Notes: generated from the sequence alone by a model not told the origin. A DNA stretch of 64,000 nt from Diospyros lotus (GCF_014633365.1 NC_068347.1:32716116-32780115), one strand, 5' to 3'. Shown: positions 33,982 to 47,162, counted from the stretch's first letter. Translations and numbers: made by a program.

Positions 33982-36521
33982 ATGGCCGGGATTACAGAGA
34001 TTACGGAGCAGCGGGTAAGTATCGCTGGCTTCCTCCGACATGTTCTATTCATTGTTTATGTTGTGGGGATGTTTCATCTCGAGTGGTAGATTAGACTTTA
34101 TTATTTTGGATTTGATTCAATTTTCTTTATGATGCTTGGAGTATGGTCTAATTAAAGATATAAATTCTTTGGGTTTTTTCAATGAATTTTTATTTATATA
34201 AAAAAAATATTTGTACTAAATAAACATATAAAAATTTATGTAAACTCAGCTATTAAAGAAATTTAAAATTTTAATCACGAGGTAAAATTATAATATCTTA
34301 ATACCATATTATTGAGAAATCTTTAATACTATGTAATTAATACACATAAATTAATAATAAATAAAATATCCATATAAATAGAGTGCAAATGTAAAGGACA
34401 ATGGTCTAGATGAAAAAGATCTCTTAAATGGCCAAAGCTTCCTGTTCTTCTTGTCAAAGATGGTTCTCATGCCAAAGATTTGTTTGTTTGTTTGTTTTTT
34501 CTTTATTACTCCTAGATCCTTTCTAACAAAAAATTTGCTCAAATTTATGTTGAAATTATCCTTTTAAAGTCATGCCCAACAATTAGCATATCATCTATAT
34601 AAGTAAAAGACTTGTAAAATCATTATTAGAAAACTTTTCCTAAAAGGCAGGGTTTTATGTGAGCACTATATATTTAAAAATATTTGCACTTCCGAATCAA
34701 ACCAAAAATTTTAACTAATTCGGTAAGTTTATTTGGTTCAATTTTGGTTATTATCTTTTCAAATTTCGGTTTTGTTTTTTGAAGATGGCTTAAATATTAC
34801 TTAATTAATTTAAACATATTAAACCCTACATAATTAATTAGAAGATAAATGTTAGGATAAAATGACCCATCTTAAAATGATAACAAGTGAGATGAATTTT
34901 ATAGGATACTAATACTAGTTATTTAATGTTGCATGGATAGGTTTCAATTCCATTGTGGGTCTCAGCTAAAGGCGAAATCGATATTAATAGCACTGTAAGT
35001 ATATATTACTCATATTTGATTGCATTTTAATGGTTAAAACTCAGATCTTTCATGACTTAAATTGAAATGTGTATTTTTAAATTGAATTGTGCATATATTT
35101 ATTTTTTTTAATTATTCATGAATTTCTTTTTGGCAATGAAGCCATTTATATATGTTCATTTATACATATTCAATAGGATTTTAGAAGGTTTTGAATTCAT
35201 AAAGTAAATAATTTTTAAAAATAACCCAGACAAAATTTAATTTCAGGATCCTGTGAATCGAGTGTTGTGTCAGATTCAGAAAAGAATTGTCAGATACTCT
35301 GATTGGTTCGGGGAATGTTGGGGGCAAATATATGTCAATACTGTGTCTCCAAATGATCACAAACCAATATTGGTTAGTATTGGTCCAAATCACTGGGACA
35401 CAATCAAGCCAGACATAATGGAGGTGCATAAGCTCAAGTACTTGAAAGATTATGTTGAACGTAAAAAGATTGATGTGGAGCAACTTGTGTGGAACAATCT
35501 CCAGGGTTTCAAACAAATAGCATTCTTAGATAGGGAACTCAAAGGTTGGAGAGACCGCGATGATGTGTTTGTGGAAATGTGCATTCTTGATGGTTGCTTC
35601 ATCATTGAGTTGTTTATGAAGAATTACACCCAGCGGGAAGGACTATTGAACGACCCTCTTTTTAAGTCAGGATGGGTTTTGAATGCCTTAAGTCGAGACT
35701 TGATTCTACCCAACAACCAACTGCCCTTCGAGGTCCTCGATATCTTGTGCAAACGAGACTTCAAGTTGATGGCCTCGAGGTTTCTAGAATATATTGTTCC
35801 AAACCAGAAACTAAACCACACATCTCTCCACCTTGAGCATGTGAAAACGAATCTTCTAAGCATAGTATATGACGGTTTGAATTGGCCAGGTATGTCCTCA
35901 GGACATTATTATAATTCCAATATTGATGGGGATGATAAATGGAACATGGTGAAATCCGTGAAATCTGCAACTGAGCTTGAAGAGTTTGGAGTCGAGTTCA
36001 AAATGATCAAGACACCCAATTTCAATATTGACATAAATTTTACGAAAAAGGGGGTATTGGAAATCCCACGCTTACGCATTCGATATGGCACACCATATTC
36101 TATCAAGGTATTGCTTGCATATGAGCAGAGTCGTCATCAGTACAAATACCTGAACAACTACCTATGGTTCATGAACAGCTTGGTGAAATCCCCTCGTGAT
36201 GTTCGATTACTTCGCCATAAAAAGATCATTGACAACCTATCGGAGCTACCTGATGATGCCGCCATTCACAAGTTTCTGAAAGATTTATACGCGTCTCTGA
36301 TGATCTCTCCTGCTAACTTCAACTACATCCAAGTTTGCAAGGATCTGAATTCGCATTGCAAACATCGACGAAACTCTTGGGTGGCAAAATTGAAGAGGGA
36401 TTACTTCAACAGCCCCTGGGCATTTGTCTCCTTCTTTGCTGCTTCCCTGTTACTTATTCTCACTGTTGTGCAAACTGTATTTTCTGTTGCCTCATACTAC
36501 GAAGGCTACAAACGTGACTAG
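33982..36521 (+). CDS. DUF247 (UPF0481) protein, gene B, three exons, 453 aa
   Basis: Coding exons: 33982-34014 (11 codons, donor gtaagt), 34941-34994 (18 codons, donor gtaagt) and 35247-36521, all phase 0. The N-terminus from exons 1-2 is short and polar; exon 3 opens with DPVNRVL, matching DPVSVRI in gene C. Family blocks seen: LDGCFIIELF, ILPNNQLPFEVL, SATELEEFGVEFKM, IPRLRIRYGTPYSIKVLL, NYFNSPWAFVSFF and a terminal membrane helix (about 420-445). The Asn-Asn-Gln box replaces the usual Glu-Asn-Gln of C and D, and an N-terminal conserved block reads NTVSPNDHKPILVSIGPNH. A and B are close paralogues. No break was found; it is the most complete A-type gene. A short repeat is inserted right at the stop codon. 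Confidence 0.9.
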
Positions 36522-36525
36522 CTAA

Positions 36526-36691
36526 AGTGTGTGGGAGCAATCTCCCAAGTGAGGGGAGTTCCTTGTGCGCAATGAGTATTGGTTTAATCTCTGTTGCTCG
36601 GTTAGGTCACCATGATTTATATCCCTCCATGTTCCTGTCGGGCCGAGGTGTGGGAGGCGTCTGGAATGAGCGATTTCACCTTTTGGAATAA
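36526..36691 (+). mobile_element. SINE-like insertion at the stop codon of gene B
   Basis: TGACTAGCTAA flanks it (36515-36525, 36692-36702), an 11-bp duplication that includes the TAG stop of gene B. Gene A has the single uninterrupted site at 28603-28617. The insert holds ggccgaggtgtgggaggcgt and gagcgatttcacctttt, wording familiar from plant short retroposon tails; no clear pol III boxes were seen. Confidence 0.75.
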
Positions 36692-36702
36692 TGACTAGCT
36701 AA

Positions 36703-37979
36703 GCTAATATAAATAATTGAAGTGCTATTCACTTCATGGGATATGTATGTTAAAATTTACGTAATTATCTTATTAGAATATAAATTTATATAATTTTTTT
36801 TATATACACTTATAGATAAGTCATGAGTGTTTAGTTTATAAATAAGTACTTATAATATAATAAAATTATTATAACAATATCATCATAGTAATATTTTATT
36901 TATTTTATTAATAATTTTATCAATTTGAGTTTCTTATATAAAACTTTGTATTCATCTGTGTATTTGACGATTTCATCGTGATTTATTTTTTTATCTTAAA
37001 TTTGTACAAACCGATATCAAATCCGGTGGATCAAATGAAGAGCATCTTTCAATCTCAGCTGTAATTCCTATATGCATGGTTGGCAATTGAATGGCAAAAC
37101 ATAAAGGCTAAAGACCCATCATTGTGAAAGTAATTAATTAATTAATTATTGATAATATTAATAATTATTTTAAGATAATACTTAAATTTAAATAATATAT
37201 TTTATCAATTAATATTAAAAATAATACACCTAATTTAAATATAAAATATATTATTAAAAACTAATCATTACTTTTGAAAAAAATGACTAACTTTACCCAT
37301 CAAGTCATTAATTAATATGGCAGCCATCCAAGATTGACTCACCAAATCGGACCTTACCTCTCAGCATCAGCCATGACCCAATCCGTATGATTTCACGTGC
37401 CCAGCGTCATTCACCAAACCCCATTATGAAGATTAATCACCATTTAATTTAGCAAATTAAGTATGCTTTCTAAATTATTTTGAAAAAAAAAACCCAATGC
37501 TCTGCCTGTACACAAAAGAAAGTTAATACAGAGACTTTTAGGGTTCGATAATCTAATTGAGAAAAATGCATAAATTAAACTAATCAAATTTGTGTTAAAA
37601 ATCGAACTTAATTGACCAAATAAATATGAGAATTGAATAAAATAAAAATAAATAAATAAATGTGAAAAAAATTGAACTGACCTAAAAAAATCAAAAAAAT
37701 CAAAAGAACTGAAAAAATTAAAAAAGAACTTAAAAACAAAAATCGATAATTTCGATCAATTTAATTATTTCGATTCTTTTCAATAAGAAAATCGAATCGA
37801 ATTAAAATAATTAAAATTATTAAATTTAAAAATTAAACTAATTTAACCTTTAACTTAGACATAATCAAATCGATAATTTTAATCAATTCAATTATATTAT
37901 TTCAGTTAAATTAAAATTTTACTCATTCTCATAGACTTTTCAAATATATATATATATATATATCTTGTATTAAAGCATT
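36703..37979. other. Spacer between genes B and C
   Basis: AT-rich. 37074-37550 is the left member of an inverted duplication with 53212-53652 and includes the conserved inter-gene block. 37550-37925 is A/T-rich with repeated aatcgaa words. A (TA)n lies at about 37946-37963. Confidence 0.6.
37074..37550 (+). repeat. Inverted duplication, left copy (includes inter-gene block copy 3)
   Basis: Reverse complement of 53212-53652 over most of its length, for example cattgtgaaagtaattaatt, actaactttacccatcaagt and gacccaatccg. Confidence 0.85.
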
Positions 37980-38337
37980 CGTTTAAGTAATTTCTTAAGT
38001 CAATGCAAGTCAATTCCACCACATGGGGAGGCCCCCTTTTGATATTTTTCTAATATTAATATATAATTGCAAGCTTCTGCCCCCTCCGCTTTTATTATAA
38101 ACCGCTGCTTTGAGGCATTCTCAAGCTCACTACTCAATCATTGAATCCTCCCATAGACATCCAAACTGCCACTAGATCCCAGAATTCAACACTCTCTTGA
38201 AACAAGGAAAGAAGAACAGGGCAGAGACAGAGAGAAGCAAGAACTTCCTGACCAGCACCCAATTCTGTCTTCATCTGTTCATTGGATAAATTCGTTGGGT
38301 TTCATGTAAAAGCTAAGTTCAACAGCACGCACCCCGT
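37980..38337 (+). promoter_or_regulatory. DUF247 promoter/leader module of gene C
   Basis: Same module order as before A, B, D and E. It ends at donor cgcacccc|gtaagt (intron from 38336). The leader intron closes at atttgcag (38688), ten bases before the ATG of gene C. Confidence 0.75.
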
Positions 38338-38698
38338 AAGTATGTAAAATTTCGTGTATATTTTAGAAAAACCGATCTTGTGATTGTTAGCACTCTCATG
38401 GGTGACCAGCTATTTGCTCATTTTTAGTTCTAGTTGCCACAGAGGGCAGTTATTTCCATTTAAAACAATAAATTTTGTTTTATTTATAGAAAGAGCTACC
38501 TTTCTTTGCCCTTTCTGTGATCTGTATATATACCCGAACAGATCGATCTATGTTATCATCAAAAGTTAAGATTCCAAATGGAAGCCACTGGATCTATAGC
38601 TTTTGTTTGCTGGAAATGGAACCAATTTGATCCCAGTTTTCTGAAAAAGTAACATCAGATTTACGTTCTTACGGGTAAATATTTGCAGACGATTGAGC

Positions 38699-39964
38699 AT
38701 GTCATCAAGAAGAGAAAGAGATCCAGTTTCTGTCCGAATCGACCATAAGCTTGCTAGATTATCTGATTCATCTTCCAGTGATAGCCTCTTCAGAGTCCAC
38801 AATCGACTACACAAAGTCAATCCCTACGAGCCAGCAATCGTCGCCATTGGACCGTATCATCGCCAACAGGATGAACTGCAAGAAATGGAGAAGCAGAAGC
38901 TCAGGTACTTGAAGCAGCTTCTCCGTCGAACCAGGGACACTGTGGACGAATATGTGACGGAAATTCGAGGATTGGAAGCAAAGGCACGGGAATTTTATCA
39001 TCTTGAAACAAGCGGTTTTAACAGGGATGAGTTGGTGGAAATGATGGTTCTTGATGGTTGCTTCATCGTCGAGCTATTTCGGAAGTACAAAATGAACGGA
39101 TTGTCAAGAGAAAATGACACAATTTTCCAGTCGGAGCAACTTCGATTTGCCCTAAGGCGAGACCTGATTCTACTCGAGAACCAGCTCCCGTTCTTCGTTC
39201 TCCATCGCTTGTTCGGGAAAACTAGGGTTCCTGGCGAAGAAGGCGATCTCATCCCCTTGGCCCTAGCGTTTCTCAAGAAGATCATGCCGAACGAGGAACT
39301 GACAATTGTGAACAACATTCAACCGGACAATCTCAAGCATCTTCTTGCACTAGTTCATGCCAGTTGGGGCGACCAATTCTCCCCAGCTCGCAAAGTTTCG
39401 GGCGAAACTTGGGACTTCGTGAATTCGGCGACGGAGCTGAACGAGGCCGGAGTAGAGTTCAAGAGGGAGGAAACAGGAAATCTCTTCAACATCCGGTTCA
39501 TCAATGGCGTTCTCCAGATCCCTCGTTTGTGCATCGGAGATTACACAGAGTTCCCCCTCCGAAACCTCCTCGCCTACGAACAGTATCATCTTCAAGGCCA
39601 TCAGAGAAAGTACGTTAGCGATTACATTGCGTTCATGAATTGCCTGGTGAATTCGCCGAGAGATGTTCAGCTGCTCCGCCACAGCAAGATCATCGACAGC
39701 TGGGTCGCCGACGACGCGGCAGTTTACGCCTTGCTGAAGGATGTGTACAGATTCGTGTTGATTGCTCCCAAGGACTTCAGCTATTCTCAGGTTTGCGTGA
39801 AGCTGAACGGGCATTGCCGGCGCCGGCAGAACGTCTGGATGGCGAATCTGATGAGGAATTACTTCAACAGTCCCTGGGCGTTTGTTTCGTTTATTGCTGC
39901 TTGCGTTTTGCTGCTTCTCACTTTCATTCAGACTCTATTTTCTGTTCTTTCCTACACCAAATAA
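38699..39964 (+). CDS. DUF247 (UPF0481) protein, gene C, 421 aa
   Basis: Single coding exon; the ATG at 38699 is the first in the exon that begins after the acceptor at 38688. Family blocks in order: HKVNPYEPAIVAIGPYH (about 37-53), EMEKQKLRYLKQL, LDGCFIVELF (about 120), the ILLENQLPFFVLHRLF box (about 155), SATELNEAGVEFK, IPRLCIGDYTEFPLRNLLAYEQ, CLVNSPRDVQLLR, then NYFNSPWAFVS and one membrane helix (about 395-417), with only a few residues after it. This is the usual DUF247 plan of a long soluble part anchored by a C-terminal helix. It is GC-richer than its surroundings and fully open. E is a close duplicate of it. Its function is unknown. Confidence 0.93.
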   Translation: MSSRRERDPVSVRIDHKLARLSDSSSSDSLFRVHNRLHKVNPYEPAIVAIGPYHRQQDELQEMEKQKLRYLKQLLRRTRDTVDEYVTEIRGLEAKAREFYHLETSGFNRDELVEMMVLDGCFIVELFRKYKMNGLSRENDTIFQSEQLRFALRRDLILLENQLPFFVLHRLFGKTRVPGEEGDLIPLALAFLKKIMPNEELTIVNNIQPDNLKHLLALVHASWGDQFSPARKVSGETWDFVNSATELNEAGVEFKREETGNLFNIRFINGVLQIPRLCIGDYTEFPLRNLLAYEQYHLQGHQRKYVSDYIAFMNCLVNSPRDVQLLRHSKIIDSWVADDAAVYALLKDVYRFVLIAPKDFSYSQVCVKLNGHCRRRQNVWMANLMRNYFNSPWAFVSFIAACVLLLLTFIQTLFSVLSYTK

Positions 39965-42773
39965 AGAACAGAAAAAAAAAAAGAAAAAATAGAAAAAAAA
40001 GAGAAAACTATTAAAATTAATAAAAATATTTGAGAATATATCAAGTGTTTGTAAGATATTCTAAGGCTTGAGAATATTTTTGAGGGTATCAAAACAACAA
40101 ACAAGAAGCTAAAATTTGACGACAAAGTTAGTTACCATCTCATTCTCTCATATCTTACAGAATTGAGTTTTGGGGCATTTTTGGCAGCTTCTAGCTGATC
40201 GGTTATTTTCTACTTCCCTGAGTCAAATTGCTTAGTAAAGGTTGCTATCACTAATGCCAATTTCATGTAAAACGTCGGTTGAGTCATAAGTATACTTTTG
40301 GCAGTCTAAGTCATTATTTGGGGAGTAATCAGATATTTTGTTAGGTTTTGCTCCTAGGTTTTTCCATTAGAATAGTAAATATGATAGAATGTCCATTCAA
40401 ATTGAATACAGATATTCAAAATTTTCAAAATCTCTTTTTTGAATTTGTTCATAGAAGTCAAAATAAATTATACAACATTATTTACATCTGGGCTTACCAC
40501 TCATATATTATTAAGATTTTAGATACATAATGAAATACTCTATTTATGCCCTTAAAACTATACTAATGGATCTTAAGACCGGAATATCTCTGTACAGGTT
40601 TAATCGAGACTTGCTCAAATAGCTATTTTCCTTTTTTCTGGAATGACAAAAGAAACAAAGTGAGCCGCAAGACTCAACAAGTAAGCATCAATAGATCAAT
40701 ATATGGAGGCATGAATAACTCAGAGATAAGAGAAAATCACTACCCGACATATAAACATTAACTGGGTTCATGCCTTCTATACTTGACAACATCTTCAAAG
40801 AAATACAATTTCTTACATTTTAACAAAATACATTTTTCAATGTGAGCCATAAGGCTCGCTAAGTGTACAGAAATAACGAAAAATAGATACGATCAGACTT
40901 TCCCTGAACATCAAGCATATCATGCTGTATATGGAAACACATGCCAGTCTCATATACGTAAATGACACAAAATCCAATCCATGTGGTTATATAACATGAT
41001 ACCCAGTCATAACATAAATGCATAGATAATGCACACATAGGGTCCTTAAGGCCCACATAATATGCAGACATTGACATCTAAGAATTGGTATACAAACCTG
41101 CTAGCAGCCAAGAACAAGCTACCAAATTAATCACATGAGCCCAAGGTTCTCATTCCATATCCATAGATATCATATCCATCATCGTCGTCATCATGTACCA
41201 CAATACTCACAATCACATCAAGGTCACAAGTTATTGTGGGTTTCAAACCCCATAGTCTTACACATCATAAGATCCAATTGCTACAGATTTTCACTTACAG
41301 TCTTACATATCATAGGATTTAATTGTTATGGGCTTCCATCCACAGTCTTATGCATCACAATAACAAACCAATTCCCACCATCACTACCACCAGGCGGTAT
41401 AATTACACGGACACACCGCCATACAAGATATGTACAATTTCATCTTCATATCCTCATGTTCAATTACAATCAAACATTTCTTGTGCAATTCATGCGTATA
41501 CCATTACACAATTAAATACCTTAATACATGCAAACTCTTAAAACATAGCTCATACATATCGCCATACTATGAATGCCAATAGTAATTATTGCGCTTAACA
41601 TACTTCATATATGCCATAATCACACTATCATAATCAATTTCACATGCAACTTATATAATCACAATCATAGGGCATATTATCGTTAGTGTTTTATGAGTGT
41701 ATTTCCTTTACCGAAAGCCCCTATCTATCATACAATTATAGGGACATTTCAGTGAATCCAAAATTTTTATATGCGCTTCACAACTTAATTCATGCAACCA
41801 CATTACCATTCTTGTTTTACTTCTAAATCCCTTAAGTCTACTTGCATCATTTAGCATTTAGATGGAGTTAATCATGCTAATTAAGAGCACAATCAAATAT
41901 ATTATACACACCCTCAATTTTTGCCCACTAAGATTTTTGGTGATTTTACACAATTCAACATTTAAATAGGAACAAATTTTAAGCAAGGAAAAAAGCTACG
42001 AATCAAGCATACATTTCAAAGAAAGCCCAGAGGCTCACTAGTTGTTCAAATGGTTCAAACCCTATACCAAATGGAAGCTTATTGAGTCGAAATTAGAATG
42101 AAAAAAGCATATGTCGATTCATATATTTTTACAAAGAGTTATGCCCAAAAGAGCGCAAGGTGTGCAAAACTCCTCGTGTTGAAAAATGACTATCTTAGAT
42201 TAACCGAAGTTCAACTTAGGTCGACCGAAGTTGGGCAGAATGATGGATTTTAGGCTTCAGTTGATCGAAATCTAACTTAGGTCGACTGAAGTTGGCCAGA
42301 ATGAAAGTTTCTAAGCTTAGGTCGATCGAATTCTAACTTAGATTGATTGAAGTTTAACTTCAATAGACCGAAGTTGGACAGAATGTTTATTCATAATCTT
42401 AGATTGATCGATCCTTCGACCAAAGTTACATATAAGCCACTAGGTGACTTAGGTCAATCGAAGTCATGATGAGGGCTCACGAACAAATACAAATATGAAA
42501 TAAAAGAACGCAAAAGATACATCCAACCCCATAGCTGGTTTCTAACCCATAAATTCCATTCCTTAAAGGAAAACATGGGGTGAACAAACCCCATAGAGAC
42601 TATCAATGAGACTCAACAACAATTTAAGAAAGAACCCATAAACTTTGAAAGAAATGGAATAAAATCCATTAGCTACAAAAATGGTCCTCAAGACTACCAC
42701 AAGGATAAAAGTCATGATCATTTATACAAACGATACATCTCAACCATCATTTAGAAGAAATAGACATTGGATG
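39965..42773. other. Spacer after gene C, with probable LTR relic
   Basis: 39965-40335 is the gene C 3' flank, repeated after E and in part at 50810-50930 and 275-405. 40600-42550 has the C/A-rich look of a decayed LTR retrotransposon end, including a tandem motif array. No convincing coding frame. Confidence 0.5.
42190..42480. repeat. Degenerate tandem array of cttaggtcgaccgaagtt
   Basis: About eight to ten diverged copies of an approximately 18-30-bp unit built on taggtcgaccgaagtt, with spacing that varies. Confidence 0.75.
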
Positions 42774-44336
42774 TGTAATACCACATATTGGCATGAGGTT
42801 GTCATATAATTTAAGTGAGTATAAAATATTGAAAAATTGGCTTATAAGGATAACAAGTGACCGAATCAGCTGTAGGGAGTGCCCTAGAACTTAGATATTT
42901 AAAGAAAATGTTATGTCAATGATGAGTGTCTTGAGGCAAGATTTATGGAGCCAAAAAAAATAATATCACAAACGATTTTCGGTACAGCTAGGATTTAACC
43001 TAAGAAACCGAATGATCATAAGAGACTTATGGAAAGTTAACGAGATCCTGAGAAGATTCATATTTAGGATAAGAAGAATCCCTTAAGTGGTTTCGGGAAG
43101 AAATACAAGTAATTTTTGTCAAATTACGTATATTCGGGCCTAAGTATAATTTATTAATTTTAGTCGATGGAGGTCGAAATAATGGTTTTTATGAATTTTC
43201 GGTAATGAAATGAAAATTTTAGTACTTATGGGACTTAATGGAATTGTTTGATAACTCAGGGGCTTCAAGGAAAGGGCCAAAATGCAAAAGAAATTTTTAA
43301 AAAATGCCAAAGTGTAATTTTTAAAATTCCTACAACAGCATGGCCGGACCTGCCACCATGCATGGGCCAAAAATTCGGTGATGGGACAACCATCTCTCAT
43401 TAGGGCATGGCCAGGCATGGACTAGGAACGCGTGTGGGTGAAGCTAAGGCTAGTGATTAGCTAGAGGGTGGTCGGATTTTGCCTATAAATAGGCGAGGGT
43501 TTCGGCCGAAAATGGGGTATCCATTTGCTCTAGTTTTGGTGAGTTTTTAAGAGATTTGATGGAGGGATTTTTCTTTAGAGGTCTTGGGGAGCATTTCTAG
43601 AAGTTTTGGAGGATTTTCGTGATAGTTTAAGGGGGGTTTTTGAATGTGGCCGGAAAAGCAATATGGTGGTCGAAATCAGACTGATTTTACTCGATTTGGA
43701 GGCTTTCTAATACTTGTTTCCAGCACCCAAGGGTACCTTCGTGATCGACTTGAGGTAGGCTACAAGGTGGTGCAAAAATCTAGTGATCGAAGTAGTTGTT
43801 GATGACCAGAGTAAGGAAAAAGACGATCGACGCATGCATCACATGCGTGGTTCAACATGCGCAGGCCACGCGCAATCACATTAGGGCTCGTGGAGAAGGG
43901 TGATTTCTTGAATTTTTTTTAATACTTTTAGAAAAATATTTTATGATTTGTGGTGGAGAAAAATTTGAAAAAAAATTCCTGAAATGATATTTATTTTGGA
44001 ATTTTTAAGGAAAAAATGAGAAGAAATAAGGGAAAATTATAAAAAAATTAGAAAAAAATAAATGTTAATATTTTTTTGAATAAATATGATGTCTATGGAC
44101 CGTTGAGTCTCGAGATTGAGTAAAAGTACGATTGTTTGAGATTAACACGAGGATTGAGGTGATGTGAGACTATGTTGCACGGAAACACCTTATAGGTGTC
44201 GTTTCCCCGTTTTTGAAACGTTTCTTGTTCCCGTTTCGGACTCTATTTATGTTTATTTTTCTTAAAAAAATGTCCGTTTCCACGTTTCTGTTTCCTATAA
44301 AAAATGTTTCCCGTTTCCGTGTAACATAAATGTGAG
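42774..44336. mobile_element. LTR-like fragment (gypsy-type), copy 1
   Basis: Begins tgtaataccaca. Includes gggagtgccctaga, caaaatgcaaaagaaa, and a TATA region gcctataaatagg at about 43482-43494. The same features in the same order occur at 54318-55400, and the tail part resembles 51590-51780. Ends and target duplication were not resolved. Confidence 0.5.
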
Positions 44337-45302
44337 ACATGTTTAAAGTAAATATTATATCTAAAACTTGGATTATTGCAAGTAGTCATAAAAAGTCGCT
44401 ATTCACGGTTGGCAGTTTAACAGAAATATTATATTTATAAATAAATTTAATAAATAATTTTGATAAGTTAATCTAATATTTATAAATTTATAAGAGTTTT
44501 ATTAATTTATAAAAAATATTATTAATTTTTTGTTATATTAATTTATAAAAATTATTTATAGGCATAGGATTTAAGAAACAACCATCATTGAGAAATAGCT
44601 TAATTAATTAATTAATTGATTGATTGATATGGCAGCCAGCCAACGATGACTCACCAAACCCTGAAGATTAATCACCATTTAATTTTGCCAATTAAGTACG
44701 CTTTCTAAATTAATTCCAAATTAATTAATTGATATGTAATTAAAGTTAAACAAGTTATTATGTACCTAAATAATGAATTTAAAATTTTCAATTCTGAATA
44801 AGAAAGGGTAATGCTAAATTTGGCAATATTTTATCAACTAATAGAATTTTTTAAATTAAAAATAAAATATATAAATTGTACATTGTCTAGAAATAAGGTA
44901 CATTTAATAAGATTAAGAAATAATCCTATTCAATCACAAACAATAAAGTATGTATTAGGGCTTTGTTGGGTAAGATTTCATGGAGTTCAAGTCTTAAGTT
45001 CACAATCATTTCTTAAAAATTAATTATTACTAAAATATAATAATAAATTTATAACTGCGATAGAATATTTATTTTGAGTTTTTACTCTTTGGGAGACCTA
45101 TAAAATAAAAGATGATTAAGGGCATAAGATGTCTTCTACGCTGATGTTTTTTAAAAAATATTTAATTAGAAGTAATAGAAATATAATTTAAATAAAATTT
45201 TGATTACATTAATTTATAACAATTATAATTTTTTTTATAGATATAGGGATTAAAGGGACAACGATCATTCAAAAATAATTTAATAAATTAATTAATTAAT
45301 TC
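44337..45302. other. Spacer with inter-gene block copy 4
   Basis: 44625-44715 is a copy of the conserved block. 44790-45010 recurs at 61700-61870 (shared tcacaaa(c/t)aataaagtatgta). No gene was recognised. Confidence 0.6.
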
Positions 45303-45380
45303 ATATGACAGCCATCCATTACTGACTCACCGAACCAGACCTCTCCTCTCATCATCAGCCATGACCCAAAATTAGAAAAC
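45303..45380 (+). repeat. Conserved inter-gene block (copy 5, partial)
   Basis: Shares atgacagccatccatta, gactcaccgaacc and atcagccatgaccca. Confidence 0.75.
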
Positions 45381-45534
45381 TAATTTAGTACATCAGTGCA
45401 GTGTCATGCCGTGACGATGGTGGGAACATTCCCTGGATGACGTGGCGCCAAATTAGAGAAAAGGGCACAAAAGAACAAAAGAGCTGGTCCTTTGCTAAAG
45501 AGATTTAAATTAATATTAAGAAAAGGCGCAAGTA

Positions 45535-45778
45535 ATTTCTCAAGTCAATGCAAGTCAATTCCACCATATGGGGGGAGGGCCCTTAGTTTTGATACCTTTT
45601 CTAATATTAATTAATATATTATAATTGCAAGCTTCTGCCCACTGCTCCTTTTATTATGAACCAATCCTTTTGATGCAGTCTCAAACTCACGACTCAATCA
45701 TTGAATCCTCCCATATACATACAAACTGCCACTAAACACCAGAATTCGACACCCTCTTGACATAAGGAAAGGAGAGCC

Positions 45779-45816
<38 letters not shown>

Positions 45817-45850
45817 AGCAAGAAGTTCTTCAGATTCTGGCAAGCTTGTA
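45535..45850 (+). promoter_or_regulatory. DUF247 promoter/leader module of gene D
   Basis: Module words are present, with a (GA)n run (45782-45812) expanding the purine-rich leader. Donor gctt|gtaagt at about 45848. Confidence 0.7.
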
Positions 45851-46055
45851 AGTTGTATTTGATTTTAAAATTTATTTTTGCCTTCGTATATTTATAGCTA
45901 AATTTATCGAGTTTGCTGAATGGTGAATGATGAGCAGATCTACACTTATATTTACACATAGATGAGCAGATCTATATATGTTATCAAATGTTTAGATTGC
46001 AAATGGAAACCACCAGATCCATATATAGTTTTATTTGCTCAATATAAAACCAATT

Positions 46056-47105
46056 GTGTGTAGGAAGGTTTAGAGATAGGGCATCGATCTTAGCTAGATT
46101 AGAACCCCAATCACCATCTTGATAAGCCACATCGAGGATGCAAACATTTGCAGTCCAAGAGAAGAGAAAACAAAGAACACTTTGTATTTTAACAAGTACT
46201 CTCAAAACTTGCTTTACAACTAATCCAAAGGTAGCAAAGTTTTCTACTTTTTCAATGTAAAACAAAATTAACTCAGATATAATGTTCAACAAAAAGACTT
46301 GGGGTAAAAGGGCAACACCTTTAATTATGATTCTGCCTTAGTTGGAGAAGGCTTGCCATTGAGTCTTGATCATCATCTTTTCTTTTATCTTTATATTCTT
46401 GAGAAAGGTTAGCAACATTGAAGGTAGTAGAAAGACCATAATCTTTAATCAACTCAATTTTGTAGACATGTTTGCTAGTAGACTCTAGATGTGTCATAGG
46501 TTAAACTCTACGAGAGTTAAAAGTCTAAAAAAACCCAAAGAAGACAAAGTTTAAGAAGAGAAAAGATGAATACACCATTAAACTCGAGAGATCGCTAAGA
46601 TTGTTGAAAGTCTAACGAAGACTTTTGAGAGACTATTTTAGAAATTACTATCAATAGTTTTGGCAAACTAGGTTCTCTCGACAATGATCCAAGACAGTTT
46701 AACTAGATTTTCTCGACAGTGATTTAAGACAGTCTTGGAAAAAATGTGATAGAAAAGGCTCTAAGGGACTAAAACAATGAAATTCAAAACAAGTTAAGAT
46801 CCAATGGATTTCAATTTCACACAATGAACTTCGATTTAGGCTCAAACAAGTGAATTTCTAAATCATTATCCAATGTGTTGCAAATTTGCTTTCAATTTGG
46901 CTGACAAAATTATATAAGTTTTCAAGATTTATAAATTACCACATCATCCCTGACATTCTGTAACAATTTAATAAAATTTCAAAATTCTTAAAGAAATATT
47001 AATGATTATTAGCTTAATTACCTTTCTTTTGGGTCCATTTAGGCCAATTCCAAACTTAATTACCTCTCTTTTTCTTCTCGAAACTAAAATTTTGGAGTAT
47101 AGAAT
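46056..47105. other. About 1-kb insertion in the leader intron of gene D
   Basis: The intron matches gene C up to about 46055 (aaccaattg) and again from about 47110 (acgttcaatttctta); the material between has no counterpart. It has LTR-like wording (aacactttgtattttaacaag) but no ends or duplication could be fixed. Confidence 0.5.
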
Positions 47106-47162
47106 GGCTCTATAGTAATTACGTTCAATTTCTTACCTGTAAAGATTTGCATACGATCGAGC

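Noticed and set aside
39350..39814. Minus-strand open frame of 154 codons
   Set aside because: Shadow of gene C; similar shadows occur in D and E.
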